A DNA stretch of 64,000 nucleotides from Gemmiger formicilis (lineage in GTDB: Bacteria > Bacillota > Clostridia > Oscillospirales > Ruminococcaceae), in contig NZ_FUYF01000003.1 in the NCBI RefSeq assembly GCF_900167555.1, positions 186,001 through 250,000 on the forward strand, written 5' to 3'. The position numbers and the translations under genes are program-made. The notes beneath the pieces were generated by a model. It was not told where the DNA came from and did not search any database. It saw nothing but the letters and a program-made list of their open reading frames with translations. Shown piece after piece: positions 50,763 through 59,663 of this stretch; position 1 is the stretch's first letter, and the number at the start of each line of letters is the position of its first letter.

Positions 50763-51767
50763 TTATATTTGGGGGCGCAAGGCGGCAAGGCCGGTGCGCA
50801 GCGTTCTTTGCAGCCAGAGCAGTGCGTGCGCTGCGGCAAATGTTGCGGCCAGATAGACGACAAACAAAAACGCCGTGTCCCGGCGGGACAGCACCGCCAG
50901 ATCAAAGTGCGCGGCCAGCTCCTGGATCAGAACGTGATGCACAAGGAACACCGCGTAGGATATTTTGGCAAGCTGTGCGCCCACCGCGCGGGGCCACGGG
51001 CGGTCCAGCAGCGGGGCCGCCAGCGCCAGCAGGATGAACACCCCGGCACCGGCCAGCGCGCAGGTGATCTTACCGTCCCATGGCTGTGCCAGCACGGCCC
51101 CCGCCAGCAGCAGCGGGGCCAGAATATACCGTGTGCGTCCGGCGAGCGTTAAAAACGTCATGCCGAACAGAAATTCCGGGATATGCACGGCCACAAGCCG
51201 CGCGTCCCAGCCCAGCAGGTGCACCGGGATGCAGACCACCAGCGTCAGCGCCCAGGTCAGCCACGGCCTTTTGCGCAGCCCCCGCTGCAAAAGCGGGAAC
51301 AGCAAGTATAAAAACAGGATGCTGCCGAGGAACCACTCGCCCACACAGGCAAAGTCTGTTCCGACCCAGCCCGCGGCAACGGCAAAGTTGTCGAGACCCA
51401 GAAGCGTCAGCACCAGCGTGACGGTCCTTGCCCCGCCGAAGCTGCCGGGGTGCGCCACAAACCGATAGCTGAACACGACGAACCACGCGAGCCAGAACAG
51501 CGGGTAGACAGCCCTCGCACGCCTTTTGTAAAACTGCGCAGGGCTTTGCTCCGCCGGGACGGTCAGCGCCAGCGATGCGCCGGACACAATGAAAAACAGC
51601 GAGGAGCCGAAATCTCCCAGATAAATGCCCAGCGGCAGCGTGCTGGTAAAGAGTTTGTGCGGCAGTGTAAAATACCCCGTGACCGTCGCGTTGAAATGCA
51701 CGATCAAGATGCAGATCAGCGCTGCGGCACGGACAAGATCAAGATAAAACAGGCGTTGCTTTTTGAT
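50763..51767 (-). CDS. Acyltransferase 3 family membrane protein with apparent ATC start
   Basis: A polytopic membrane O-acyltransferase of 334 residues if it starts at 51767. It shows the family N-terminus KKQRLFYLDLVRAAALICIL then IVHFNA (the conserved His), a run of about ten helices, and a C-terminal SYAVFLVHHVLIQ. The strong RBS AGGGGAG is 7 bases before ATC 51767; between the in-frame TAA at 51785 and the TTG at 51707 there is no ATG, GTG or TTG. Starting at 51707 would remove the conserved first helix. It is last in the operon and may acetylate the glycan. Confidence 0.8.
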   Translation of the reverse strand: MKKQRLFYLDLVRAAALICILIVHFNATVTGYFTLPHKLFTSTLPLGIYLGDFGSSLFFIVSGASLALTVPAEQSPAQFYKRRARAVYPLFWLAWFVVFSYRFVAHPGSFGGARTVTLVLTLLGLDNFAVAAGWVGTDFACVGEWFLGSILFLYLLFPLLQRGLRKRPWLTWALTLVVCIPVHLLGWDARLVAVHIPEFLFGMTFLTLAGRTRYILAPLLLAGAVLAQPWDGKITCALAGAGVFILLALAAPLLDRPWPRAVGAQLAKISYAVFLVHHVLIQELAAHFDLAVLSRRDTAFLFVVYLAATFAAAHALLWLQRTLRTGLAALRPQI

Positions 51768-51782
51768 GGGTGGTCTCCCCTT

Positions 51783-53189
51783 TTACTTTTGCAGTCTGTG
51801 CTTGACGAGCCGCCCCAGCTGCTTGGCTACAGCGGCAGGCTGAGCGGCGGCGGTCTCATACTCATTTAAGATATCCGCCCGCGCCGCAGACCGGGTCAAC
51901 GGCTCAAAGGCGGCGGTATAGGCACCGTTTTTCTGGGCGGTCAGGGCCAGCTTCCAGGCGTCACGCTGGCTTGTGCAGGCTGGTATGCCGTCCGGGAAGG
52001 CAGACTCCCGCACAAGCACCCAGCCGCAGTTGGGCGCGGGCGGCGGGTCACTGCCGACGGGCACGGATACCTCCTGTGCCAGTGCGTCCTTCTCCCGCAT
52101 CCAGGCGGCGCGGCGGGCGGCGGTGCAGCCCTGCCACAGCGGCAGAGAAGGGCTTAACACGCCAAGCATCGGATTTTTTTCAAACAAAGCAGCAGCTTCT
52201 GCCAGCAGTGTGTCCGCGTTGGCGGCTGCCTGCCGGTTATACCAGTCGGTCACGGGGTCCGCGGCGGGCTGTTCGTAATGAAGCAGCCGCAGGCCCAGCT
52301 CGTTCAGGTCGGGCGTTTCCCCTGTCGGTGCGCCGACAGGATAGCACCAGTGCAGGTTTTGGGCAAGGGCTGAAAGCGGCTGTGTTTTTAACAGCGAGAC
52401 CAGCAGCAGCTCCAGTGGAAAATCCGTATAGGCCGTCACATAGTCGCAGAGCTCCCGCGCGGCGAGGCCGTCCGTGCGGCGCAGTTCATCCGCATAGGGC
52501 GTGAACAGGCTGCGCCGTTTGAAAAACGGGCAGCCGCGGTTTGCCAGCAGCTCCCGCGGGCAGGCCATAATGGGGTTTACAAAAACCGGTTTCAGGTCGT
52601 CCGTCTGCACGTAGGTATCCCAGGCATAGCCCCTGGCGGCAAAATACGGCGTGAACCGCGTTTCGTGGCGGATGATAGACTGTTCGTAGCTGGCCGGCAG
52701 CGCCATTTCCTGCCAGTAGCTCCAGAAATCGTCACTGTTGAACAGCCGCGGGCGCACCGCAATAAAATGGGATTGCAGATGCTCGGGCACTGCGCCGCCA
52801 AAGCGGCGGCTCTGCATGGCGTAGTGGCGGGTCAGCCCCCAGAAGTCCAGCTCCGGGCGGGCGTCCATCGCGGTGAACATCGCCGCCAGTGAGCAGACCG
52901 GCCCGGCCAGCGTGTAGTTCATCAGGACGATTTCCTCATACTCGGCCAGCTTCTCCCGGCCCAGAGTCAACAGAACCTCCCTGTATGCGCCGACGTCGAA
53001 ACCGACGTTTTCCCGTTCGATGCGGCCCGCACCGGACTGGCGCACCCAGACGCGGTCCGCCGGGGCAAGCGTGCCGTTGGTGACGAATACTACCCTGCCG
53101 TATTTCTGCACAGCCTGTACGGCAATGCGGCAGGCCGTATCGATGCAGCCTGCCGGGTCATAGTGGAAGTAGATGACCAGTCGTTTCAT
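51783..53189 (-). CDS. RgpF-like rhamnan synthesis protein, shortened paralog
   Basis: A 468-residue protein related to the next gene. The N-terminal half corresponds closely: RLVIYFHYDP, ENVGFDVGAYREVLLTLG, DFWGLTRHYAM, LQSHFIAVRPRLF and DTYVQTDDLKPVF. The middle is missing about 100 residues, including the second 'GRDVGAFL' unit, and only FEKNPMLGVLSPSLPL marks the C-terminal half. RgpF proteins extend rhamnose-rich glycans. It starts 7 bases after the partner's stop. The shortened form may have another sugar or acceptor, or may assist the partner. Confidence 0.75.
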   Translation of the reverse strand: MKRLVIYFHYDPAGCIDTACRIAVQAVQKYGRVVFVTNGTLAPADRVWVRQSGAGRIERENVGFDVGAYREVLLTLGREKLAEYEEIVLMNYTLAGPVCSLAAMFTAMDARPELDFWGLTRHYAMQSRRFGGAVPEHLQSHFIAVRPRLFNSDDFWSYWQEMALPASYEQSIIRHETRFTPYFAARGYAWDTYVQTDDLKPVFVNPIMACPRELLANRGCPFFKRRSLFTPYADELRRTDGLAARELCDYVTAYTDFPLELLLVSLLKTQPLSALAQNLHWCYPVGAPTGETPDLNELGLRLLHYEQPAADPVTDWYNRQAAANADTLLAEAAALFEKNPMLGVLSPSLPLWQGCTAARRAAWMREKDALAQEVSVPVGSDPPPAPNCGWVLVRESAFPDGIPACTSQRDAWKLALTAQKNGAYTAAFEPLTRSAARADILNEYETAAAQPAAVAKQLGRLVKHRLQK

Positions 53190-53195
53190 GCGTTG

Positions 53196-55139
53196 TCAGT
53201 CCTCATAGGGGCCTTCGTGGGGGCCAAAGATAGCGCGCTTGGTGTTGATGATGACCTTGTAGGAGCCTGCGGGCAGATTGTCCCGCAGCCAGTTGCGCGC
53301 GTGACGGCGGCGGCTGTCGGAGTACGGGCCGTAGTGGCTGAACAGGTGGTGCTTTTTGTAGGCAAAGCCGGTGGCCGAGCTGACCGCACCATAGAAGGTC
53401 GTGCAGTCAAACACGCGGGCCAGCGGGCGGATCACGCCGCCCGCGTAGGCCTGCATCGTATCGTTGTGGGTCACGGCGTAGCTCTTGCTCATGACCACTG
53501 CCGGGTAGTAGCCCGCGCTCTGGGCCACAAACGGATAGATTCGCTCAATGGCATGGCTGATCGTGCCGTCCTGCGGCAGCGGCTCGGGCGGAAAGTCCGA
53601 GTGCTGCCAGCCGTGGTCAAACAGCGGTGCCAGTGCCTTGGGGCGGAACCAGAACACACTGCCGTAGGGCGCAATGGGCGATTTTTCACCGGAAACAGGC
53701 GCATCGATGCCAAGGTCTTTCATCAGCTTTTTCGTGTTCTCAAAGTTCGGGCCCCAGCCGCCGGAGCACATATTCATGAAGTAAAGTCCGTGCGTCGGGT
53801 ACGGCGGGCAGAGAATGCCGAGGTACGGGTCCTTCTCAAACTCGCACAGCACATTCAGCACATGAGCAGCGTTTTTGCAGACATTCTCATTGCAGACATA
53901 GCCAAAGCTCGCGCCGACGCTGCCGGGGCGGGTCTGGATGGCTTTTTTGTCGTGCATGAAGCAGGCGTAGTCATAGTCCCGCAGCTGCGGGGCCAGGTCA
54001 CAGAGGAAGGCGCCGACGTCGCGGCCCTGGTTCTCCACCACGGTCACGGTGACGCTGCGGACGTTCAGGTCCGCAAAGGCGGCCTCGATCTGCGGCTTCT
54101 TATCAGCACTGCTCGTCGAGATGAAAATATCCGTCTCTGGCGGGAACTTTGCCGCAAACGCCTTGCTGGAATCCAGCATATCCATGAAATACAGGTGCAT
54201 GGCCAGCGCAATGCGGCGGTTTTGGCGGATGCTCTGTGCCGTTGCCTCGTCCAACACCGTCGGCTCGATGATGCGGGTCAGTGCGAGATTGCGGGTAAAA
54301 TCGTGCGGGTGCATCGTGCGGATCATGTTCTTCCAGATGAGGTCCATCGGATAGTCCGTCTCGTCCCGCAGATAGTCGTACAGCTCCTGCACCGGCTCAC
54401 CTGCCGTGTCGTTGAGATAGGCCTCCAGCTCGTGCATAAAGCTGCGGCGCTTGAACAGCGGGCATTTTTTCTCCCGCAATAAAAGCGTCGGGCAGACGAG
54501 CAGCGGATAGTCTGTGAAGTCCTTCAGGTCATCGGTTTTCACATAGACATCCCACTTGAAGCCCTTATCCTCAAACTGCTTGGTGAACACAGCCTCGTAT
54601 CGCTGCACCGAGTCGGTGTAGCTCTCGATCATCGGCATGTTGTCCCAGTAGGCCTGCAGCTCCGGGTTCTGCACAAAGCGCCGACGGTAAACGATGAAGT
54701 GAGACTGGATGTGTACGGGCAGATAGTTATACAGGTGCTTGCCCTTGAAGGGGTTCGACTTGGCACCGTGGTGGATGGACAGGCCCCAGAAATCGAGGTC
54801 CTGATTCTCCCACATGGCGTCGAACATCTCTTTCAGCGGGCGCACAGGACCCATCAGGGTGGAGTTCGTCATGACGATCTCGTCAAATTCCGAGAGCTTC
54901 GCCCAGCCGTAGGAATCCAGCGCGGTCTTGTACGCCCAGACGTCAAGACCCTTGTTCTCGCGCACGATGATGTTGTCGGTAAACTGCGAGAAGGCCGCGC
55001 GGCCCTGCTCGCTCAATTTGCCGTTGCAGACAACGACCAGCTCGGTCAGGTTCTTATTCAGGTCGGCAAGGTAGTAGGTGATAAAATCATCCACGTCGCC
55101 GTTTTTTTCATAGAAGAAAAAGATGCCCAATCGTTTCAT
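53196..55139 (-). CDS. Rhamnan synthesis F (RgpF) family glycosyltransferase
   Basis: A 647-residue cytoplasmic protein with two RgpF-type halves. The first has RLGIFFFYEKNGDVDDFITY, ENKGLDVWAYKTALDSYGW, DFWGLSIHHGAK and IQSHFIVYRR. The second has IALAMHLYFMDML, VENQGRDVGAFLCDL, CFMHDKKA and a C-terminal SVFWFRPKAL then PQDGTISHAIERIYPF. RgpF adds rhamnose in streptococcal rhamnose-glucose polysaccharides; here the sugar is inferred. It is followed immediately by its shortened paralog. Confidence 0.88.
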   Translation of the reverse strand: MKRLGIFFFYEKNGDVDDFITYYLADLNKNLTELVVVCNGKLSEQGRAAFSQFTDNIIVRENKGLDVWAYKTALDSYGWAKLSEFDEIVMTNSTLMGPVRPLKEMFDAMWENQDLDFWGLSIHHGAKSNPFKGKHLYNYLPVHIQSHFIVYRRRFVQNPELQAYWDNMPMIESYTDSVQRYEAVFTKQFEDKGFKWDVYVKTDDLKDFTDYPLLVCPTLLLREKKCPLFKRRSFMHELEAYLNDTAGEPVQELYDYLRDETDYPMDLIWKNMIRTMHPHDFTRNLALTRIIEPTVLDEATAQSIRQNRRIALAMHLYFMDMLDSSKAFAAKFPPETDIFISTSSADKKPQIEAAFADLNVRSVTVTVVENQGRDVGAFLCDLAPQLRDYDYACFMHDKKAIQTRPGSVGASFGYVCNENVCKNAAHVLNVLCEFEKDPYLGILCPPYPTHGLYFMNMCSGGWGPNFENTKKLMKDLGIDAPVSGEKSPIAPYGSVFWFRPKALAPLFDHGWQHSDFPPEPLPQDGTISHAIERIYPFVAQSAGYYPAVVMSKSYAVTHNDTMQAYAGGVIRPLARVFDCTTFYGAVSSATGFAYKKHHLFSHYGPYSDSRRRHARNWLRDNLPAGSYKVIINTKRAIFGPHEGPYED

Positions 55140-55160
55140 TGCGTTTTTCCTTTTTGTATG

Positions 55161-56009
55161 TTATGCACGCTTGCAGGTATCGTTTGCCAGAATGCGGTTG
55201 ATTTTTGTCGGGTCGCCCCAGGTGCCCGGGCTGTCATACGGACGGTCCGGGAACGCGCCGTAGTCGAGCTTGATCTTGTAGTTCTTGTCGCGCAGGAACT
55301 GCTCCACGCGGTCCGCCAGACTCATCGGCTTGCCGGTGCAGACATTGATGATGCCGTTGATCTCCTCCTGCACACTGGCGGCCACGATCATGTTGGCCAG
55401 CTCGTCCACGTCGATGAAGTCATAGAGGTTGCTGCCGCTCGTGAACGGGAAAGTCTTTTTGCCGTCCTGCTCGGCCTGGGTGATCTTGGCAAAGATCGAG
55501 CTGCCGTGCACCTCGTCACCGGTGATATAGTATGCGCGCAGCCAGTGCAGCTTGCAGGGGGAATCCGCCAGCGTCAGCATCATGCTCTGGCGCAGGGCGT
55601 TCTTGGCAATGCCGTACTGGCTCTGCGGCTTGCAGGGCGTGCTCTCATTGATAGCACCTTCCCAGTAGCCGACCTCATGCATCGTGCCCATGACGCTCAG
55701 GTCCTTCAGGCCGCCGTCGATCAGCGTGTTCAAAAACGTCACATGACTGGACAGATCCTTCATGTGGGCGGCGGAATTATGGCGGAAGCCGTCGCGCCAG
55801 GCCAGATGGATGCAGACGTCCGGGCTGCCCAGCTTGCGGTACAGGTCGGCGTCACCGCCGAACAGCGGCACATCGCAGAACTCGGCGCGCTCGTCGACGC
55901 CCTTGAAGTTAAAATCCGCCGCAATGACGCGGTAGCCGCGGTCCAGCGCATTTTTTACGACATGGCGGCCAATGTAGCCCGCTGCACCGGTAACAAGAAT
56001 CGTTTTCAT
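55161..56009 (-). CDS. NAD-dependent sugar epimerase/dehydratase (extended SDR)
   Basis: A 282-residue Rossmann enzyme with the cofactor loop ILVTGAAGYIGRHVV, a Thr/Ser region SVMGTMHEVGYWEG and the catalytic YGIAK. The C-terminal half has YDFIDVDELANMIVAA and INVCTGKPMSLAD, typical of nucleotide-sugar epimerases and 4-reductases such as dTDP-6-deoxytalose or rhamnose reductases. It likely makes a nucleotide sugar used by the neighbours. It overlaps the GT2 gene by 4 bases. Confidence 0.85.
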   Translation of the reverse strand: MKTILVTGAAGYIGRHVVKNALDRGYRVIAADFNFKGVDERAEFCDVPLFGGDADLYRKLGSPDVCIHLAWRDGFRHNSAAHMKDLSSHVTFLNTLIDGGLKDLSVMGTMHEVGYWEGAINESTPCKPQSQYGIAKNALRQSMMLTLADSPCKLHWLRAYYITGDEVHGSSIFAKITQAEQDGKKTFPFTSGSNLYDFIDVDELANMIVAASVQEEINGIINVCTGKPMSLADRVEQFLRDKNYKIKLDYGAFPDRPYDSPGTWGDPTKINRILANDTCKRA

Positions 56010-57025
56010 AACTGTTCCTCTCTGACCGGCAGCAGATCGTAGAGTTTCTGCAGCCGCATCTGGTATAAAAGCAGTGCCATTGTTTGTTTTTTATTGTGCC
56101 CTGCGTCGTGCAGGGTGTCCAGCAGACTGCCCGGGTACGGGGCCAGGGCCTCCCGCAGCGTGCGCCAGGCCTTGCGGCGCAGCACGCCCGGGGCGTGTGC
56201 GTCGCGCAGCTGGTGCATCAAAAAGGTGACGGCCTGTGCGCGGCGGTCCTTCCAGACGGCCTGCAGCTCCTCCGGGCCGCACCAGCGCTGGGCGGCGTGG
56301 AATTCAGCCTCCATCCATGGCTCCAGCGCCCGGATGCGGCCCAAAAGTGCCTGCGCCGTGTGCGCGCAGGAGGTGCTCTGTGCACTCTCAAAATGGCGGT
56401 AGACGACCTGCGGGATGTAGACCGCCTTGCCGACGCGCCGATAGGCTGCGGCGTTAAAGACAAAGTCCTCCAGCCCGTAGCTGCACCGCTCATTGAAGCG
56501 CAGCCCCAGCAGCGCCGTGCGGCGGTAGAGGGCGTTCCATACAAACTGCGGGCCGCTGTTCTCCAAAAAAGCACCGTAGCTGCCGCCGCGGCCCAGCGCT
56601 ATCGTGCAGGGGCTTCCGGCAGGGTGCGGCTGCTCGGCAAAGGTACCGTCCGGGCGCTGGCGCAGCAGCTCATAGCCGCCGCGCACAAGGTCGGCGCGGG
56701 TGTCCTCTGCCGTCTGCAAAAGCAGGCGCAGTGCTCCCTGCCAGAACAGGTCGTCATCGTCACAGAAGGTGATGTACTCCCCGCTCGCGGCCTCCATGCC
56801 GCGGTTGCGGGCCGCGCAGATACCGGCATTCTTCTGGGTGATGACGTGGATGCAGGGGTACTCGCTCGCCAGCGCGTGGCAAAACCGGTCCGTACCGTCC
56901 GTCGAGCCGTCGTTGACGATGATGATCTCGAGCTCTGGCACCTGCTGGGAAAGGATGGATTCCACGGCGGTGCGCAGGGTCGTCTCGGCATTGTACGCCG
57001 GGATGATCACGCTGATCTTGGCCAT
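56006..57025 (-). CDS. GT2 family glycosyltransferase
   Basis: A 339-residue GT-A enzyme: ISVIIPAYNAETTLRTAVES, IIIVNDGSTDGTDRF, AGICAARNRGMEAASGEYI and the metal-binding FCDDDDLFWQG. A C-terminal helical part follows. The start is ATG 57025 after AAAGGAGG. The donor sugar is unknown. Confidence 0.9.
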   Translation of the reverse strand: MAKISVIIPAYNAETTLRTAVESILSQQVPELEIIIVNDGSTDGTDRFCHALASEYPCIHVITQKNAGICAARNRGMEAASGEYITFCDDDDLFWQGALRLLLQTAEDTRADLVRGGYELLRQRPDGTFAEQPHPAGSPCTIALGRGGSYGAFLENSGPQFVWNALYRRTALLGLRFNERCSYGLEDFVFNAAAYRRVGKAVYIPQVVYRHFESAQSTSCAHTAQALLGRIRALEPWMEAEFHAAQRWCGPEELQAVWKDRRAQAVTFLMHQLRDAHAPGVLRRKAWRTLREALAPYPGSLLDTLHDAGHNKKQTMALLLYQMRLQKLYDLLPVREEQL

Positions 57026-57051
57026 GGGGGTACCTCCTTTCGCATTTCGCA

Positions 57052-58773
57052 TTATTTTTTCAGTTTCAGATATAATTTTCCGTAAGGCAGCGGCAGCGGT
57101 ACGGCACGCTGCAAAAAGCCGATCTTCCAGCGTGCCTCCGCAAAGTCACGCCTTGCCTGCCGCGGGTGGGTCAGGTAGTGCGCTGTGTGCTGCGGCGCAG
57201 CCAGCGGATAGGTGCCGCCGTCCTCAACCGTCAGGTCACCGAGCAGATCCAGCTGTAAAGCTGTCGGGCTTTCCACCAACCGCAAAAACGGGGCAATGGC
57301 CCGCTGCGGCGGGATGGGCTGGCCGTTCAGCACGCTGTCCCGCCAGGCGGCGGCAAAGCGGCGCACGCCGGATTGGATCTGTACAATGCGCGGCTCGGCG
57401 GGCTGCCTGGCCGTGCGCACACGGACGATGCCCCTCTTCTCCGCGCAGTAGCCCAGCGTAGCCCCGACATCCTGTGAGAGCAGGCGTTCGAGCATCGGCT
57501 GACCCGCCCAATACAGGCGCGGCGCGGGCTTGCCGTCAAACAGGAATACTTCCGTTTGATCGGGCGCAAAGCGGGTGCGCAGCCGGTCATCCGCCGAGAG
57601 CTGCAGCCCGTGCAGCGGAAATTGCAGCAGTCGCTCTAACAGCAGCTGCGTTGTACCACCGCTGCCGATGTCAACAAGGAAATCGCCGGGGCGGATGCCC
57701 TGCGCAGACAGATAGGCTGTGACCGCGTCGGCGGCGTCCGGGCGGGGCAGCTGCCGCAAAAAGGCGTGCAGCGCTTCCCTGTCCGGCTGCTTCAAATCAA
57801 GCTGTCTGTCCGCCAGCTCAGGCGGGCAGGTCGTGCCGCAGTATTCGGCGATCTGCGCACCGGTCAAAGTCTGCCGCGGCAGGGCGGCCAGCACTGTGGC
57901 CCAGTCCCCCGCCGCCAGAAACGCCGGAGCCAGGCTGCGGCGGGAGACCTGTAAATAGCCGGTCTCCTCCTGCGGGTAGAGCGTGTGATAGACGTCCCGC
58001 ATCAGGTACATATCACGGGCGAGAAAATACAGCCGGGCCTCCGGGCGGGCGGCACGGCGCGCGTGCAGCCATTGGCAGAATGCCGCTGCCAGCGGTCCCA
58101 GCACGGAAAAGCCGAGGGACTCACCGTCAGATCGCTGCTGCGGCAGACGGTTCTCCACAAAAGCCGCAGCGTCATCCGCAGGTGCAGGCGGCGTCGGCAG
58201 ATGCCAGGCGGTGATGCCCGCCAGCGTGGCCCCGGCCACATCGGCGCGCCAGCTGTCACCGATGAAAAGCAGCTGCTTCGCTGTGAGGCCGGTTTCCTGC
58301 AAAAAGCGCTTGAACAGTCTGCCGCTGCGCTTCTGCACGCCGTAAGTGCAGGAGACAAAGCCGCCGTCAAAGCAGGGATAGCCGCAGCGGCGCAGCATCG
58401 CGTCGATCTGCGTCTGCGGCAGGTACATATCGGAGATATAGTAGAGCTTTTTCCCCTGCTTTTTAAGCGTTTGCACCGCATCCAGCACGGGCTTGTTCGC
58501 CGCACAGGCGGCCAGCTCTGCAGCACACTCCGCCGCTGCGTCATAGCGGGCAAGGCACGGGCGGGCGTAGATTTCAGCCAGCGTTACTTCCCCGCTTTGG
58601 GCGGCGCGGGCCTCACGCTCGGCCCGGATGCGGGCAGCGTAAAAATCGTCGCCCATCAGGCGGAAAAGTCCTGTCGGCACAGCAACGTCGCGTTTTATAA
58701 GCGTGTCAAACACGTCAAAGGCGACGGCGTCAAAGTGCGCAGCTTTATGGCAAATTTGTTTTGTCAGGTTCAT
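57052..58773 (-). CDS. HAD-superfamily hydrolase of the COG5610 type with C-terminal extension
   Basis: A 573-residue protein. The N-terminal HAD domain (about 1-200) has motif I FDVFDTLIKRD, motif II YYISDMYLPQ and motif III/IV LLFIGDSWRADVAGA. The C-terminal part (about 230-573) has RLYFLARDMYLMRDVY and LVDIGSGGTTQLLLERLL, as in glycan-cluster proteins annotated COG5610. It may remove phosphate from a sugar or lipid-linked intermediate; this is inference. It overlaps the neighbouring GT2 gene (58770-59663) by 4 bases. Confidence 0.75.
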   Translation of the reverse strand: MNLTKQICHKAAHFDAVAFDVFDTLIKRDVAVPTGLFRLMGDDFYAARIRAEREARAAQSGEVTLAEIYARPCLARYDAAAECAAELAACAANKPVLDAVQTLKKQGKKLYYISDMYLPQTQIDAMLRRCGYPCFDGGFVSCTYGVQKRSGRLFKRFLQETGLTAKQLLFIGDSWRADVAGATLAGITAWHLPTPPAPADDAAAFVENRLPQQRSDGESLGFSVLGPLAAAFCQWLHARRAARPEARLYFLARDMYLMRDVYHTLYPQEETGYLQVSRRSLAPAFLAAGDWATVLAALPRQTLTGAQIAEYCGTTCPPELADRQLDLKQPDREALHAFLRQLPRPDAADAVTAYLSAQGIRPGDFLVDIGSGGTTQLLLERLLQFPLHGLQLSADDRLRTRFAPDQTEVFLFDGKPAPRLYWAGQPMLERLLSQDVGATLGYCAEKRGIVRVRTARQPAEPRIVQIQSGVRRFAAAWRDSVLNGQPIPPQRAIAPFLRLVESPTALQLDLLGDLTVEDGGTYPLAAPQHTAHYLTHPRQARRDFAEARWKIGFLQRAVPLPLPYGKLYLKLKK

Positions 58774-59663
58774 GGCAGGTACGGTATCTGCGGGCGGAAC
58801 CGCACCCCGGCGGCAAAGCCCTTCCAGATGATTTTTATGCGCTCGGCGCGGCAGCCCTGCCTGTCACGCAGGACCTGTACGGTGTGCCAGCTGTCCTTGG
58901 CCAGCAGCCACAGCCAGCCGGACAGTCCCTCCCGGCGGTAGAGCACCACATCGTTGCGGTAAAAATAGCGGTAGCGTGCCCAGCGGGCGGGCACATCCCT
59001 GGCAATGTTCACGACGCCGGGGTTCTGCATGGCGTGCACGACCCGGCTGGCCGGGATGACATAGCAGGGCTTTGCGCGGGAAATGCGGCGGGTGTACTCC
59101 CAGTCGTCGGACCAGATGAAGAACTCGGCAATCGGCAGGCCGAACTGCCGCACGGCTTCGGTGCGCAGGAACAGCGAGACAAAGCTCGCCATTACGGCGG
59201 GAACCTCCGCCACATCGAAGCCGTCAATATCGCGGTACATCGTTTTGCGCTGCAGGTTCATCGGCTGGTCGGTGCCGTCCGGGGCGAGTGCCCTGCTGGA
59301 CAGCCAGCCGCAGTCGTCGCCGTGGGCGGCATCGGCGGCCAGCAGGGCGGCCAGCGCGTCCGGCTCGGGCAGCGTGTCGTCGTCCATGATCCAGACGGCC
59401 TCACATCCCAGCTCCGCCGCGGCGCGGATGCCGTAGGCAAAGCCGCCCGCACCGCCGAGGTTTTCCCCCGGATTGCGGCAGACCAGCCCAGGCATTGCCA
59501 GCGTCTTTATATAGTCCGCCGTGCCGTCAGTGGACGCATTGTCCACCAGCAGCACCGTAAAGCCCTGCACGGTCTGGGCACGCAGGGCGGCCAGGCATTG
59601 TTTGAGCAGCGGCAGACGGTTGTAGGTCACGACGATGGCCGTGACATTTCTTGCGTCAAGCAT
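58770..59663 (-). CDS. GT2 family glycosyltransferase (galactofuranosyl/rhamnosyl-transferase-like)
   Basis: A 297-residue enzyme: TAIVVTYNRLPLLKQCLAAL, VLLVDNASTDGTADYI, ENLGGAGGFAYGIRAA, the acidic VWIMDDDTLPEPDAL, and the later FFIWSDDWEYTRRI. The 'NLGGAGGF' and 'FxWxDDxE' pattern is shared with GlfT2-like and rhamnosyl transferases. It overlaps the upstream gene by 8 bases. Confidence 0.88.
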   Translation of the reverse strand: MLDARNVTAIVVTYNRLPLLKQCLAALRAQTVQGFTVLLVDNASTDGTADYIKTLAMPGLVCRNPGENLGGAGGFAYGIRAAAELGCEAVWIMDDDTLPEPDALAALLAADAAHGDDCGWLSSRALAPDGTDQPMNLQRKTMYRDIDGFDVAEVPAVMASFVSLFLRTEAVRQFGLPIAEFFIWSDDWEYTRRISRAKPCYVIPASRVVHAMQNPGVVNIARDVPARWARYRYFYRNDVVLYRREGLSGWLWLLAKDSWHTVQVLRDRQGCRAERIKIIWKGFAAGVRFRPQIPYLP

